A stretch of DNA of 64,000 bases from Ecdyonurus torrentis (Eukaryota > Arthropoda > Insecta > Ephemeroptera > Heptageniidae). Shown here piece after piece: positions 21,278 to 32,384 of the stretch; position 1 is the first letter of the stretch, and every line of letters starts with the position of its first letter. The stretch spans positions 21,686,402 through 21,750,401 of the forward strand of contig OX439129.1 of NCBI GenBank assembly GCA_949318235.1, written 5' to 3'. The notes beneath the pieces are model-generated. The model was not told where the DNA came from. It saw nothing but the letters and a program-made list of their open reading frames with translations, and ran no database searches. The position numbers were made by a program, and so were the translations under genes.

Positions 21278-24200
21278 TTATTCTGTTGCCTTGGTTTCCT
21301 CCTCCTCCTTGATTTCAATATCTGAGGTTTCCATTGTTGATGCAGATGGTTCTGTGTCCATGGGTTCTTCAATATCAGCAGCAGGAGAGGCAGGTTTCTC
21401 TGGCTCAGGTTCCTTCTCTGGCTCTTTCTCCTCCACTTTCTCTTTCTCTACCTCAGGTTCCTCGCTGTCGTCTTTCTTGGGTGGATCTTCATCTGAGGAA
21501 GTCTTGCGTACCAAACCAAGGAAGTCCAGCATGCTGCCACTTGCTGCAAGTAATTGTAGGCATCACTCAATGCACAATCAATACAAATATGGAATAGATT
21601 TATTACTACGTATTATAATGTAGGAAATGCTTTGATTTTATTCCTTACTCAAAACTAGTACCAACTACCGAGGTAGCAATAAAATAAAAATGAAGGGGGC
21701 AAAGAAGGCAGAAGTCCTTAAGTTTCAAATATATAGGCTTAAATTATTCTTAAAATTTAAAATGCATCCCATTTTAAAATGTCAACATACCGACATTATA
21801 CTAGGCTATTGTCTAACAAAATCACGAAGTAGGCTCTAAACTGTAATTACATAAAAGACCAAAACTGAACTTACTTTCCCCCTGAGCAGCACTGGCAGTT
21901 GCAGCAGGAGTCGCAGCTTTGTCATCTTCCTTGGCAGAAGGTTTGACATAAGCTTTCATCCATTGATCATTAGGGTCCTGAGCAGGACCATCATCCAGGG
22001 TTACTAAGGGTGGGAAGGAGGCAGACTGAGCTTCCACACCAGGGTTGGGGTATGCAGAGCGCTTCTCACACTTGGCCAAGTGAGTGGCTGAAACAGTGAA
22101 AAGTTATTATATATTTGCATCTCAAAATTGCAGGAAATTTAAGTAAAGAATGCAGTAATTTAAAAATTATTACTTCGAGATGATTAATAAATACAAATTA
22201 CTAACCAAGTACGTTTCCTTTACTACTCTTGAAGCCACAGATGCAGAACATGGGTTTATCCAGTTTAGTATCTTGACCCATCTTGAGCTGTTCAAATTGA
22301 CCAGTGTGGAATTTTTTAGTGTGCAATTCCATAGAGGCCAGGCAGCAAGTCACATAGCGACACCTGAGACAGCTCATCACAGTGCTGCAGGTAGGAAAAA
22401 AAAATGATAACAATAAAAAATAACGTTTTTATAAGGTTTTACAGAAACAATGAAAAAGACAGCAAACTTCACTTCTCTGTTACTGTACTTTTCTTCCCCA
22501 TTTTGACTTTGCTCAAAATAATCTAACTGAACTTGTGCATGAAATAGAAGTTGGGGTACATAGGCCTATATATAGGAAGAAGAAAAATGCCACTATAGGA
22601 GCTAACTACAAGCAAAAAGCTTACAATATGATTTTAATTCCATGATCTTAAAGAAATCAATTTAAGGAAAAAACCATCGCGGTTAGGATCAATGAGTACA
22701 AGACAAGACACTGCTCAGTGATGTGCTCAAGTAATTTTCTCTTTTGATTGATAATGTCATTATCATATGACGAAAGCTCTCAAGTTATAAAGAAACTTTT
22801 ATAACATTATACTGTGCCATGCAAGACCTCGACCTCTCCATAGAACTTCTACTGTGGTAAGGCCCTTGCTGGTTTTTCTATCCTTTTCTTTATCATTGAT
22901 CTTAAAGAAATATAATATATAGGAAAAAACCATCGCGGTTGGTATTAATTACGTTTAAAAAAATAATTAGAAAATAGTTGGTAGAGATTAGAGCACGTTG
23001 AATTGAAAATTAATAAAACGCGAAAATTCTCTAATTTAAATAGTAAATTGGGACTAGGGATGCAAATTATTCTAGCTTGCGCTATATAAAAATAGACGTT
23101 AAAAGGGATGAGGGGTATAGTGTCAATGTAAAATATGATATACCTAACATCTCACGTTCTCACATTACATCAAAGGCACAACATTATAAAACAGCATCAG
23201 ACTTACTCTTGGCCTTAGACCGGTTTCGTCCTTTACCTAGGACTCATCAGTAAGGCTCGGCAGAGAGCTCTGTACAGCTAGAGATGGCTCACACCACATC
23301 TGCTAACTGACTGAGCTGAGGAAGCAAGTGGCAGCCGCATTTTTATACACGATGCCCCCGCAGCTGCTCGCGCTGATTGGTTGAACAATCGCGCGCGCAA
23401 ACCCGGCTTGCTATTTAAAACCTCTCATCCTCACACTGTAATATAATATTGTGCACTAAGAGGGATGCAAGACTGGCTGCCAGCAAGCTACATGTGCCCT
23501 CCCTCACTTCCTAGAGTTCCCCAACTCCAAAAAGTTCGCGAGAGCAATGCGCCTGCCGGCCGCCTGTATCGTGATTAAGCTAGTTACATCGTTTAATATA
23601 TTGACACCGGGGTAGGAAAAGTAAAAAAGATGATAGAAATAGGAGAGATAGGATAAAAATATATGCGCTTTGGCATATTTTGAATTTAATTAATTTAGTA
23701 CGTGCTCTTATTGGCGTTGGCAAGTAAAAAGGGCCGAGAATACAATATATAAATGAAAGAATCTTATTTACAAAAGCTTAAATATTAAAACAAAAAGATC
23801 GACATTGCGATAAATATAATATATAGGAAAAAACCATCGCGGTTGGTATTAATTACGTTTAAAAAAATAATTAGAAAATAGTTGGTAGAGATTAGAGCAC
23901 GTTGAATTGAAAATTAATAAAACGCGAAAATTCTCTAATTTAAATAGTAAATTGGGACTAGGGATGCAAATTATTCTAGCTTGCGCTATATAAAAATAGA
24001 CGTTAAAAGGGATGAGGGGTATAGTGTCAATGTAAAATACGATATACCTAACATCTCACGTTCTCACATTACATCAAAGGCACAACATTATAAAACAGCA
24101 TCAGACTTACTCTTGGCCTTAGACCGGTTTCGTCCTTTACCTAGGACTCATCAGTAAGGCTCGGCAGAGAGCTCTGTACAGCTAGAGATGGCTCACACCA

Positions 24201-27200
24201 CATCTGCTAACTGACTGAGCTGAGGAAGCAAGTGGCAGCCGCATTTTTATACACGATGCCCCCGCAGCTGCTCGCGCTGATTGGTTGAACAATCGCGCGC
24301 GCAAACCCGGCTTGCTATTTAAAACCTCTCATCCTCACACTGTAATATAATATTGTGCACTAAGAGGGATGCAAGACTGGCTGCCAGCAAGCTACATGTG
24401 CCCTCCCTCACTTCCTAGAGTTCCCCAACTCCAAAAAGTTCGCGAGAGCAATGCGCCTGCCAATTTACTATTTAAATTAGAGAATTTTCGCGTTTTATTA
24501 ATTTTCAATTCAACGTGCTCTAATCTCTACCAACTATTTTCTAATTATTTTTTTAAACGTAATTGATCTTAAAGAAACGCCTTAAATTTATATCAATTTA
24601 AAAATAATAATTCACATAATACTAAAATTGAATGAAGAAAAAATAGCTGAAGTGTTAGACTTACGAGAGATGATAGCGCTGCACCAAGGGTTGATTGCAC
24701 TCAATACAGTTGGCACTGGGAGGTGCAATTGCATGTAATGCTGGTTGGTGGGGGATAGAAGTGAAGCAACGATTAGCAGTAGCAGACACTGCAGTGGGAC
24801 CTCGAGATGTAGTTTGGTGTTGTGGTGGGGGTGGACCTCCCTTGGGCAGAGGGATGATGATTGTGGGACTGGCTTCAGTCGACACTACAGGAACCACCTC
24901 TGTAACAACATAAAAAGAAACATATGTTTGTTAACCACAGCTACATATTTTGCATTACTAAAGTATGAAAGGAAACTATTTGACTCGTGAACTCATTAAC
25001 TAAGATAACATGACTGTTACATTGGGTACTGTAACTTACTTGGCACATTGCGCATGGACTTGTGGTCAAATTCATCATGCTCTGTTACATGTTTGGACTG
25101 TTGGAATACCAGCATACAACGATCACATTTGCGGCGCTGGCTCTGCCTCTTATGGCCCTTTGATAGATAAAAAATATATATATATACTTTTAGCAACACA
25201 ACAAATGATAAGAAACCTTGGTATAGCAGTTAATAAAACAATTTTATTGATCATAGACAGTTCATAATAACAATTGCTTCAATCATTATAATAACAAACA
25301 ATTCATCACTTACCACAAGATGTTGGTAGTAACCCATCAAGTTGATGTAATTGCCACGACTCCTCACTCCACAAGCATAGAAGATCTTCATACACAATGG
25401 ACATTGCAAGGCAGTGCCACCAGTGTGAGACTAAAATTTAAAAATATTAGAAATTGAATATTGCATTAGAAAACACAATAAAAGGTTTTATAAAGAACTC
25501 GACTGGCATTAATACCTTACTGTTAGAACAAAAATATAGGATTTAGAAAAATGTCAACTCACTTCATAGAAATGGTCCACAGCCTTGAGATGGAATGAAG
25601 TTCTAAACTGACAAACTCCACAGCGATATGGCATCTCAGATGGTACATGCTTTGTGTGCATATGTTTGACAAGATTAGCACGGCTAGGGAAGCGACACTG
25701 ACAGATAGAGCATGCCATCAGAGCTGTAGTATTGAGGTGGCACTGAAATAACATAACAACATCAATATTTGCATAACAAAGACATTTGAATATGATTTGT
25801 TACCTCTGATTTATGGCTCGACAGCTGAGATGTAGTTTGCATACGTTTGAGACAGTACGGACAGAAGAGAAAGCGCTTGGTGTTCTGGTCTGAAGATTCA
25901 TAGATGACGTGAGAGATGACATGCTTCATCAGAGCAATGTTGTTGGAGAAGGACATGGGGCACACCACACACTGCAAACATTAGCAAACATTCAGATTAG
26001 TTCAAAATAAAAGTTTTGTTTAAACCCCGAAAACAAATAAAAGGTATTTGTTAGTTCCATTGATGCCATTTAAAATTAAAGAAATATTATTGCAATATAA
26101 TTTCATCCTCATTTAAGTTTCTTGTAACATTACAATGAAAATAAAATTATTATTGTTAGCGGCAGCAATAAAACTAACTTCATTAATCTTTCTTTTCTAT
26201 ATTAATTTTGGTTGTTCAGGATAAACTCAGTTCTAGTGGAAGAATAGAAATATCTCTAAAACGGCCAGGAACTTTTTTTTTTTTTTTTTTTTTTTTATTT
26301 ATTTTTTTTTAGTACTATTGGAAAAAAGCATGATCTACAAGCTACAGTTCGCATGATATTCAAATTTCTATTATGATCAGACACAATTAAAGTTATAATT
26401 TACATATCATTGGCATTTTTTTTTATTATTAGGCCTATTTATTTATTTTTGTTTCAGGGCCTTTGTCTAAACTTTCTGATATTATAGCTATTTTTGAGCT
26501 CTGTCGATTGATTTTTGTTTCATATTGAAACATTCATCCTGTTTCGAGAAAATTAAGAGTTATTTTTAAAACATTGTTTTTTTTTTAATTTCAAGGCAAA
26601 ATGATAAGGGTTAACAATTAATTCTGAGAAACGTATGGATGGTACACAAAATAATAATAATAATAAAAGTATCTACATTATTATTATTTTTAAATATTGT
26701 AAGGTGATTTTAAAAATAAAATGGAGCATCAGAGGATTGAGGACCTAGCTCTTACCTTGACATTAAAGTTGGCATCCATGTCTTCAATGATACTCTGAGA
26801 GTTGCCAGGCATATCAGCATAGTAGTATGCATCGAGGTAGGTCTGATCTGGAGTATTGAGCTTGATCCGCTTCACTGCAGTTTGTGGCCCACTTGCGGTG
26901 GAAGTTGAGGCAGAGACTTGAGCATGGGCCTCTGGGACTACAGCTTGAGGTTGTTTCTGAGCTTTAGGACGTTTGCTACTGGCTGGACCAGGTGCATACT
27001 GAACCTCACAAAGTGCTTGGGGATTCACTTCCATACTGTAGTCGTTACTACTCTGTATCATAGACAACATGATAAGTAAACATAATTGAAACAAATATCA
27101 CTAACTTTAATTACCGATGCTTGAAGCATGTAGTTTTGCTGTGGTGCTGGAGCAATTCTAACCAAGCTAGTAGTACGAGGCTGGGGTTCTAAATAATTCC

Positions 27201-30200
27201 AAGTCTTGAAGGGATTGGCCGCAATGCTGCCTAATCTCTTTACAAGTGGTTCAGCTGTTAAACAAATCATTAGATTAATTATGTTTAGTAATATTAAGGA
27301 AGGAAAAATTGATTTTGTGCTATACAGTACTTGACAAATTAAAATACTTGGTAGAAAAATACAGATAGATTGAATAATTTGAGGAAAGGGAGGTGAGAAT
27401 TCACCGACAGGCACGCCTTAAAAGCAAGAGAAATTTATTTCCTACCAAGGCCAAAATTAAGCCCATATACCAGTAATAAATATTAGGAAAAAATTGTCTG
27501 TGCGATAGTTGACAATTAAAAGATTTGATAGAAAAACACAGATAGTTAGGAATATTTGGGGAATTGGAGATAGTATGAGCTTACACTTACAGGGACGCAA
27601 GGTAGAGAAACACATGTTACACTAAGGTATAATTATACTGTTTGTATGAATGATGTACTAGCCATTAATACAAGCTAGTACATACCCTTGTTACATGTGT
27701 GTATCATTTTGAAATGAATTAGAAGTTATTTAATATCATATTATCATTACCGGTATTTCTGGTATAAATCAAGGCTGGAAGTCAACTGATATAACACTGT
27801 ACAGTAAACGCAAAACTTAATCTTGCTTACCATTTTCTGCTTTAGTCTGATCTGCAATATGCAACAGGATATTGTCAAAAGCCTGAGCTGCTAGGGGTCC
27901 CCAACATTCACGCCAAGTCAATTCATCCAAGAATTGCTGGATCAAGCTTCTGTTCAGTAGAGATAGTGTGTTCTGTGAAACATAAGAGTTAGTCAGAGCT
28001 CTTCAGCAAACTTCACACTAAATGTAACTTACCAGGAACATTCGAGGAACTATCTTTCTCAAGTATTCCATGACGTTCTGGTTGCTGTGTCTCTTCCCAC
28101 CTATGATCACTCCTCCGTCACTAGCATTGGCCTGCACAGAAATAGAATCAGAGTTTATAATGCAAGTTCAAGCCACACTCATGTTGACTGCTTACCTGAT
28201 GCACATTGTTAAATCCAATAGCATGCAAGGTTGCCTTGTCTATACTAAAATCTGTGAGAATTGTTGAGCCAGGGTGAACCCATGAAGCCAGTGGTTCTAG
28301 AATCTTGGCAAAACGACGTTTCAGGTTACGATCTCCTTCTTGCATGGGTTCTATGGCTCTCAGACGAACAAGTTTGGCATCTTTGTCCAGCACTCCAAGC
28401 ACTTCAACCTTTACAATGAATGATATACATAAAAAAAAATGTTTCTGTTTTAGTCTTGTGTAACATCAAACAGAAAAAAATTAATTCATTTCTTATTATT
28501 GAAAATATGCCATTTGGGAAAATGTTAAACATTTATCAGCAGGTAAACATCACTTGCAAATTTCAATTTATTTTAACCCATGCAGGTATATGTACAGCTC
28601 TGGCCAAAAGTTCCCGAACGGGGCAGCGGCGGCCGCTGCGTTTTCTCATAAAGATAACATAGGGTGGTTGCGGGTTGCCTATGCAAATCGTTCGGGAACT
28701 TTTGGCCAGAGCTGTACCTTTGAATACACAGTTGCATGAAAATTATAAGATATTTACCTTGACTTGACGCTGCTGACCATCCTGAGAAGTTGTGCCCAAG
28801 CTAATAACTCCCACTTCAACAAAACGATTGATTCCTCCCAATAGTCCCATCTTGGTATGAACAGCAGCTGTGCACAGTGCTCGTAAGTGAGTGTAGAAGT
28901 TCTTCACATAGAAGTTGTCAACCTGAAGGAGGGAACAAATTTATCAACAAATTAATAACCATAATGTCAACTCATTGAACTTATAAGTCATTTACGTTCT
29001 ATTTTTGAGGATCCAATATAATTTTTTTAACTCTTTGACACATCCCATGCTAATCTTTTCAGTATCAATGTATTTTTTAATTATACTCCAACTCCAAGGA
29101 TGTAAAAATAATAGTAAGTACGTAATTTGTATGTGATGACAACTTACGATGCACATGAGTAATGTAAGTTAGTTGTGCATAAGTTGGGAAATTATCTAGC
29201 AAACCACTTTACATACAATATTTATACTCGGACAGCCAAAATTTAACATAAAAAGTGATGCTGCTATGTAAAAGAAAAAGGCAAAAAAGTGAGTAAAGTG
29301 CTTTGCTGAGAGCTCACATAACACCTGCACATAATAAAATGAGTAATGTTCAGGTGTTTTGCAGGTGTTTTATGCGCTGGCAACAAAGCACTTAACTCTT
29401 GTTTTAGCCCTTTTCTTTAAAAAAAAAATACAAAAAAAAATTAAATTAAAAGTTAATTAAAAAGTTAAATTTTGGCTGTCCGAGTGTACATTTTGTATGT
29501 AAAGTAGTGTTTGGTAGATAATTTACAATCATGTTGACTGCTTACTTGATGCACATTAATAAATCCAATGGCACGCAAGTTTTTCATAGCATGGTTTTGT
29601 GAGTGATGTGCACTTAACTCAACGCACCTTTTAACTTTTTTTTTTTTTTTTGTTTAAAGCAGCATTCAGCATTGATGTTTAAATTTTAGCTGTTCAAGAG
29701 TGTATATAAACTACTATTGAAGGGAAGCAAATGTTAACATAGGAATTGTGTACTTATATAATGTTCTTAGTCATACCTTGGGTACCTTACAATTGAACAA
29801 GTAAATTTCTACTTTAAATATTACCTTGACCCACTGCACTACATTAGTGACTGAAGTTTGGCAAGCCCAGTGATAGATAAGCTTGAGCAATACAGTAGGT
29901 GGATGAGGAGCTCCCTCAAACAAAGATCCACTGAATACAGAGACAAATCTCTGAGGACAGCATTCACTGATCCATACATATCCTCCTGAGTAAGGGAACT
30001 TGCTGGCATCAGAGTACATGCCAAGTTTTAACTTAACAGGCTTGCTATCTCCACCAAAGTGAGACAGACAGCATTGCTCACTGCGCACCAAACCTTGCTG
30101 AATCAACCATTCAGTGAACTTGGTGGGAGAGAAAATCAACACAGCTTTCACACGAGCATCTGAAATGCAACATCATTTATTTTAAATCCATACCACAATT

Positions 30201-32258
30201 TGAGCTTTTATATATAATAGATATAATAAACTGTAAAGTGAAAAATGAAATCTTGAATACTAAATATGCATCCAATTTATAAAAAATATATATATTTAAA
30301 ACAATTTTCATTATCGATGCTTTCGCATCAAAAGAAAGGATCTACACTTTCCAGTTTTGTGACAAGCCGTGCATATACACTTTCTGCCGTCAAGCATCTG
30401 CAATGATAAGTTAATGGCTACTAGTCCAGTTACAGCACTGATGCGGGAAAAAAGTCGTTTTTTCGCAAAACTGGAAAGTGTAGATACACTCTTTTGAAGC
30501 GGGAGCATTTTTAAATAATTTTTCTCATTTATTTGCCTGTAAAAATACATTCTGTTTATTTATTTCAACACTAAATCTGGTTTGCTTTATTATCTACAAA
30601 TCGTCAAATTTACATCCTAATTTTAAATACATTGATAAAATACAAAATAATAGAGATAAAATTGTTCTAAAGAGTTAAGTCATAGGTACCCACCCATTGA
30701 TCCTCTGTCCTTGCTAGCTTGTGGAGGAGGAATGTCTTTGACTCTCAAGTTAGGTCTAGCCAAGACAACAAGTGAGGGGAAAGTCTTGCCAGAGAGCTTA
30801 TTGAAAACAACTTCACGAGAGTCAGCTCGGTCATCTTCAATGTCGGTGAGATCTACTGTAGGTACTGCAGGTACAAGAACAGCACCAGGAGGTGACGTTG
30901 TCACAGGAGTCAACTGACCCAGAGGTCCAATAGGCATACTTCCACTGGCTTGCAGGGAAGCTGTGTTTGAAACTAAAATTATTATTTTAAGCATGATAGT
31001 AAAAATAAATACATAATAAGATAAAAATGTATCATACCAAATTTGAACCTTCACCAACATAATAAATTACATTAATAATACCTTTATTCTGTGGGGTAAG
31101 GTTCTTATTTATAGGTAGAGGGCGCCTAAGCACCTCACCTGCAGTAATTGTGGGGATGGCAACTTTGCCAGGTGGTGCTTTGCTTTGATTAGCCAGTTTG
31201 ATTGTAGGCATCACTTGGCCTTGAGATACTAAAGAACTTTGCATTACTGGCCTGCCACCAACATTTGTCAACTGCATCTGTGGAATTATAAAACTTATTA
31301 TTAGCTTTTTAGGTTGATGCAATAAAAGTAATAAAGAAAAAAATCCATAAGGACAGGATAAGGCCTTTTTTTTTTTTTTTTTTTTTTTTTTCCTTTTCTT
31401 GGAGTTTCATGTCAAAAAATAAAGTTTGTGTTCTTATCTCAGTGTTAGCAAGGTTTTTTAAACCATAGGTCATCACTTCACCAAGATAAAACTTTTTCTG
31501 GTTTCCTATTTTCATTTCTTTTAGTTTATCATAAAAAATTCCAAATAATAATCTGTATAAACAAAGAATGAATTTTACTTACAGTAGATCCAGATTTAGC
31601 CATAGTAGTATTGCCTTGCATGCCTGTAGTTTCTGTAAATTAAATAAATTATCAAAATTTTGCATTAAAAACCACGGCAAAGTATGATTTGAGATACTTA
31701 CTGGTATTTGTTGAGGATACAGAGCCGACAAGAAACCCGACATTGGATCCTAGGCCAGGGTTGACGACAAGTTGATAAGTGGCAGGAGCAAGCCGTGGCT
31801 GGTTAGAACTTGAGGTGACACGCACCACTCCTTGTTGAAGCACGGACTGCTTGTTCTTCTGACTTATAGAAGCTAATGCAGGCACAGCAGCAGCAGGAGG
31901 AATATTCTCTGTTGTACAGTTTTGCAGCACCATTACATCTTTAGACTTGTGCAAGATCTAGAGAACATGAGTACAGTACGTAAACATTAGTGGAATGTGA
32001 CATCAAAATCTTTAATATGTTATATACTGTATCACTAAAATATAGGAATAAATGTACGCAAATAAAACTTAAAGAGAAGGCAGCAAAGCTTACAGTTTGG
32101 TTCTTAATCATGTCATTGATTTTGTCTACTGCTTCTTTATATTGCTGTTCCCCTGATTTCTGTGCCTCCCTTTGTACATCTGAGAGTTTCTCCTCTTCAC
32201 ACTCCAGTAGAAGAGGGACATTAGCAGCAGCACGCTGCGAGCGTGTTTTGTGAGCCAT
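21278..32258 (-). CDS. POGZ-type zinc-finger protein with N-terminal ISXO2-like transposase domain
   Basis: Twenty coding exons: 32258-32094, 31957-31702, 31632-31583, 31277-31082, 30972-30694, 30159-29825, 28922-28758, 28408-28196, 28131-28033, 27972-27831, 27254-27115, 27052-26756, 25971-25804, 25742-25563, 25430-25314, 25157-25040, 24899-24665, 22384-22206, 22087-21875, 21543-21278. All junctions keep frame, giving 1270 residues. Layout: a disordered N-terminus (MAHKTRSQRA; Thr/Val/Pro-rich to about 315), a transposase-like domain (about 316-633), six C2H2 fingers (780-966), a Cys-rich pair (about 1037-1120), and an acidic E/K/P tail. The finger cassette matches the human POGZ order (SEMPYRCGVCQ against GEMPYVCQVCQ; CLRCRYVTCC against CSLCRYSTCC). 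POGZ is a nuclear, HP1-linked chromatin regulator; the Drosophila counterpart is probably row. The pogo DDE of POGZ is absent. The ATG lies directly after a splice acceptor. Confidence 0.85.
22908..23557 (-). repeat. Pseudo-LTR-like 650-bp repeat, copy 1
   Basis: This is essentially identical to 23812-24461 at a fixed offset of 904 bases; I noticed one base change (ATATGATA here, ATACGATA in the other copy). It contains the 104-bp end module, a hammerhead at 23212-23256 and a GC-rich segment with GCGCGCGCAAACC. The low divergence implies a recent origin, gene conversion or a duplication. Confidence 0.9.
23212..23256 (-). ncRNA. Hammerhead ribozyme, copy 1
   Basis: Read 5' to 3' on the minus strand: GCCUUA (stem I), CUGAUGA (core), GUCC-UAGGUAAA-GGAC (stem II hairpin, 4 bp), GAAA (core), C-CG-G (minimal stem III), U, C at the cleavage site, then UAAGGC (stem I, perfect 6-bp complement). 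Every invariant core base is present, and predicted cleavage is after the GUC, between 23218 and 23217. The minimal stem III type I form is the one known from Penelope-like elements and animal retrozymes, and often works as a dimer. Confidence 0.88.
23812..24461 (-). repeat. Pseudo-LTR-like 650-bp repeat, copy 2
   Basis: This is the partner of 22908-23557. It runs directly into the 104-bp inverted end piece at 24460-24563, which reverse-complements its own 23852-23955. It contains the second hammerhead at 24116-24160. Confidence 0.9.
24116..24160 (-). ncRNA. Hammerhead ribozyme, copy 2
   Basis: This is identical to the ribozyme at 23212-23256, 904 bases away in the same orientation. Two self-cleaving motifs in tandem could release a defined RNA of about 904 nt from a through-transcript. 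Because the host gene is also on the minus strand, its intron RNA contains both ribozymes in the sense orientation. Confidence 0.88.
28595..28714. mobile_element. Tc1/mariner-type MITE in a zinc-finger gene intron
   Basis: A 120-bp element with perfect 26-bp terminal inverted repeats starting CAGCTCTGGCCAAAAGTTCC. TA dinucleotides on both sides (28593-28594 and 28715-28716) fit the TA target duplication. The interior includes a GC-rich palindrome around GGCGGCCGCTGC. Perfect arms suggest recent mobility. It lies between exons 28758-28922 and 28196-28408. Confidence 0.85.
29190..29524. mobile_element. Foldback/TIR element of about 335 bp
   Basis: The left arm (29190-29247: AAATTATCTA, ACTTTACATACAATA, CTCGGACAGCCAAAATTTAAC) is the approximate reverse complement of the right arm (29464-29524). 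The inner flanks, GTAAAGTGCTTTGCTG and CAACAAAGCACTTAACTC, also pair. There is no coding frame. It abuts a copy of an exon edge at 29530-29582, in the intron between exons 29825-30159 and 28758-28922. Confidence 0.7.
29530..29582 (-). pseudogene. Fossil copy of an exon edge in its own gene's intron
   Basis: About 53 bases match 28180-28232, the 3' end of exon 28196-28408 together with its splice donor, with roughly six differences (for example CTTACCTGAT becomes CTTACTTGAT). It lies 1.35 kb upstream in the gene's direction and is not part of the frame-keeping model. It is probably the remnant of an internal duplication or a gap-filling repair event. Confidence 0.65.
30316..30508. mobile_element. 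TIR element (MITE) of about 190 bp
   Basis: The ends are inverted repeats of about 43 bp. A perfect inner 20-base block contains CTACACTTTCCAGTTTTG (left at about 30339-30359); the outer parts read GATGC...TCAAAAGA and AATGC...TCAAAAGA with several changes. There is no coding capacity. It lies between exons 30694-30972 and 29825-30159 of the zinc-finger gene. Confidence 0.7.
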
Positions 32259-32384
32259 CTAAAAACAAACATTGGTCATTGCAAATTATCAATAAAGAGG
32301 TTAATTTATATATCCATGCTACAAATAATGTTATTAATATGTACACTTATTCTATTAAATGGTAGCATTTTTTGATCAGAGTAT

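Larger units (their letters stand above)
22911..24561 (-). mobile_element. Penelope-like, hammerhead-bearing nonautonomous retroelement
   Basis: The insertion is flanked by a 16-base direct repeat, ATTGATCTTAAAGAAA (22895-22910 and 24562-24577), read as a target-site duplication. Inside are two nearly identical 650-bp direct repeats (to 23557, and 23812-24461) separated by 254 bp, and a 104-bp inverted piece of the repeat at 24460-24563. Each 650-bp repeat holds one hammerhead ribozyme on the minus strand. Penelope-like elements are known for hammerheads in their pseudo-LTRs and for 5' inverted fragments. No reverse transcriptase frame is present, so this copy is nonautonomous. It sits in the intron between exons 24665-24899 and 22206-22384 of the zinc-finger gene. 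Confidence 0.75.
21875..25971 (-). other. POGZ/row-type zinc-finger cassette
   Basis: C2H2 fingers read by position: C780/C783/H796/H800; C816/C819/H832/H837 (C836 also possible); C846/C849/H862/H867; C876/C879/H892/H897; C905/C908/H932/H936 (a long finger with an inserted loop); C945/C948/H961/H966. A downstream Cys-rich block begins CIECNQPL, continues SCLRCRYVTCC and MFCICGFKSSKGN, and ends THLAKC. Order and spacing parallel POGZ, including two hallmark pairs of adjacent fingers and the later CxxC/CRY block. Exon edges fall between most fingers. Confidence 0.8.
27831..30159 (-). other. IS1595/ISXO2-like transposase-derived domain (five exons)
   Basis: Residues 316-633 follow the order of ISXO2-type DDE transposases. 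There is a cysteine-bearing N-terminal part (QCC at about residue 341, ECCPQRFVSVFSGSLFEG), then a helical HWA segment (LIYHWACQTS). The catalytic-strand equivalent is FVEVGVIS, followed by GSTILTD and NQNVMEYLRK. In the family the first catalytic Asp follows VEI; here it is Gly465. The second Asp (535) and a candidate Glu (575) remain. A broken triad within an otherwise intact, multi-intron frame points to domestication as a DNA-binding or scaffold domain, not an active transposase. The family call is by motif reading only. Confidence 0.7.

Noticed and set aside
21291..21623. Serine-rich plus-strand frame
   Set aside because: Antisense shadow of the E/K/P-rich last exon of the zinc-finger gene.
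22911..24561. Calling the element a simple TIR DNA transposon because of the 104-bp inverted ends
   Set aside because: The hammerheads, 650-bp direct repeats and 16-base target duplication fit a Penelope-like retroelement better. The inverted end is only a copy of its own repeat.
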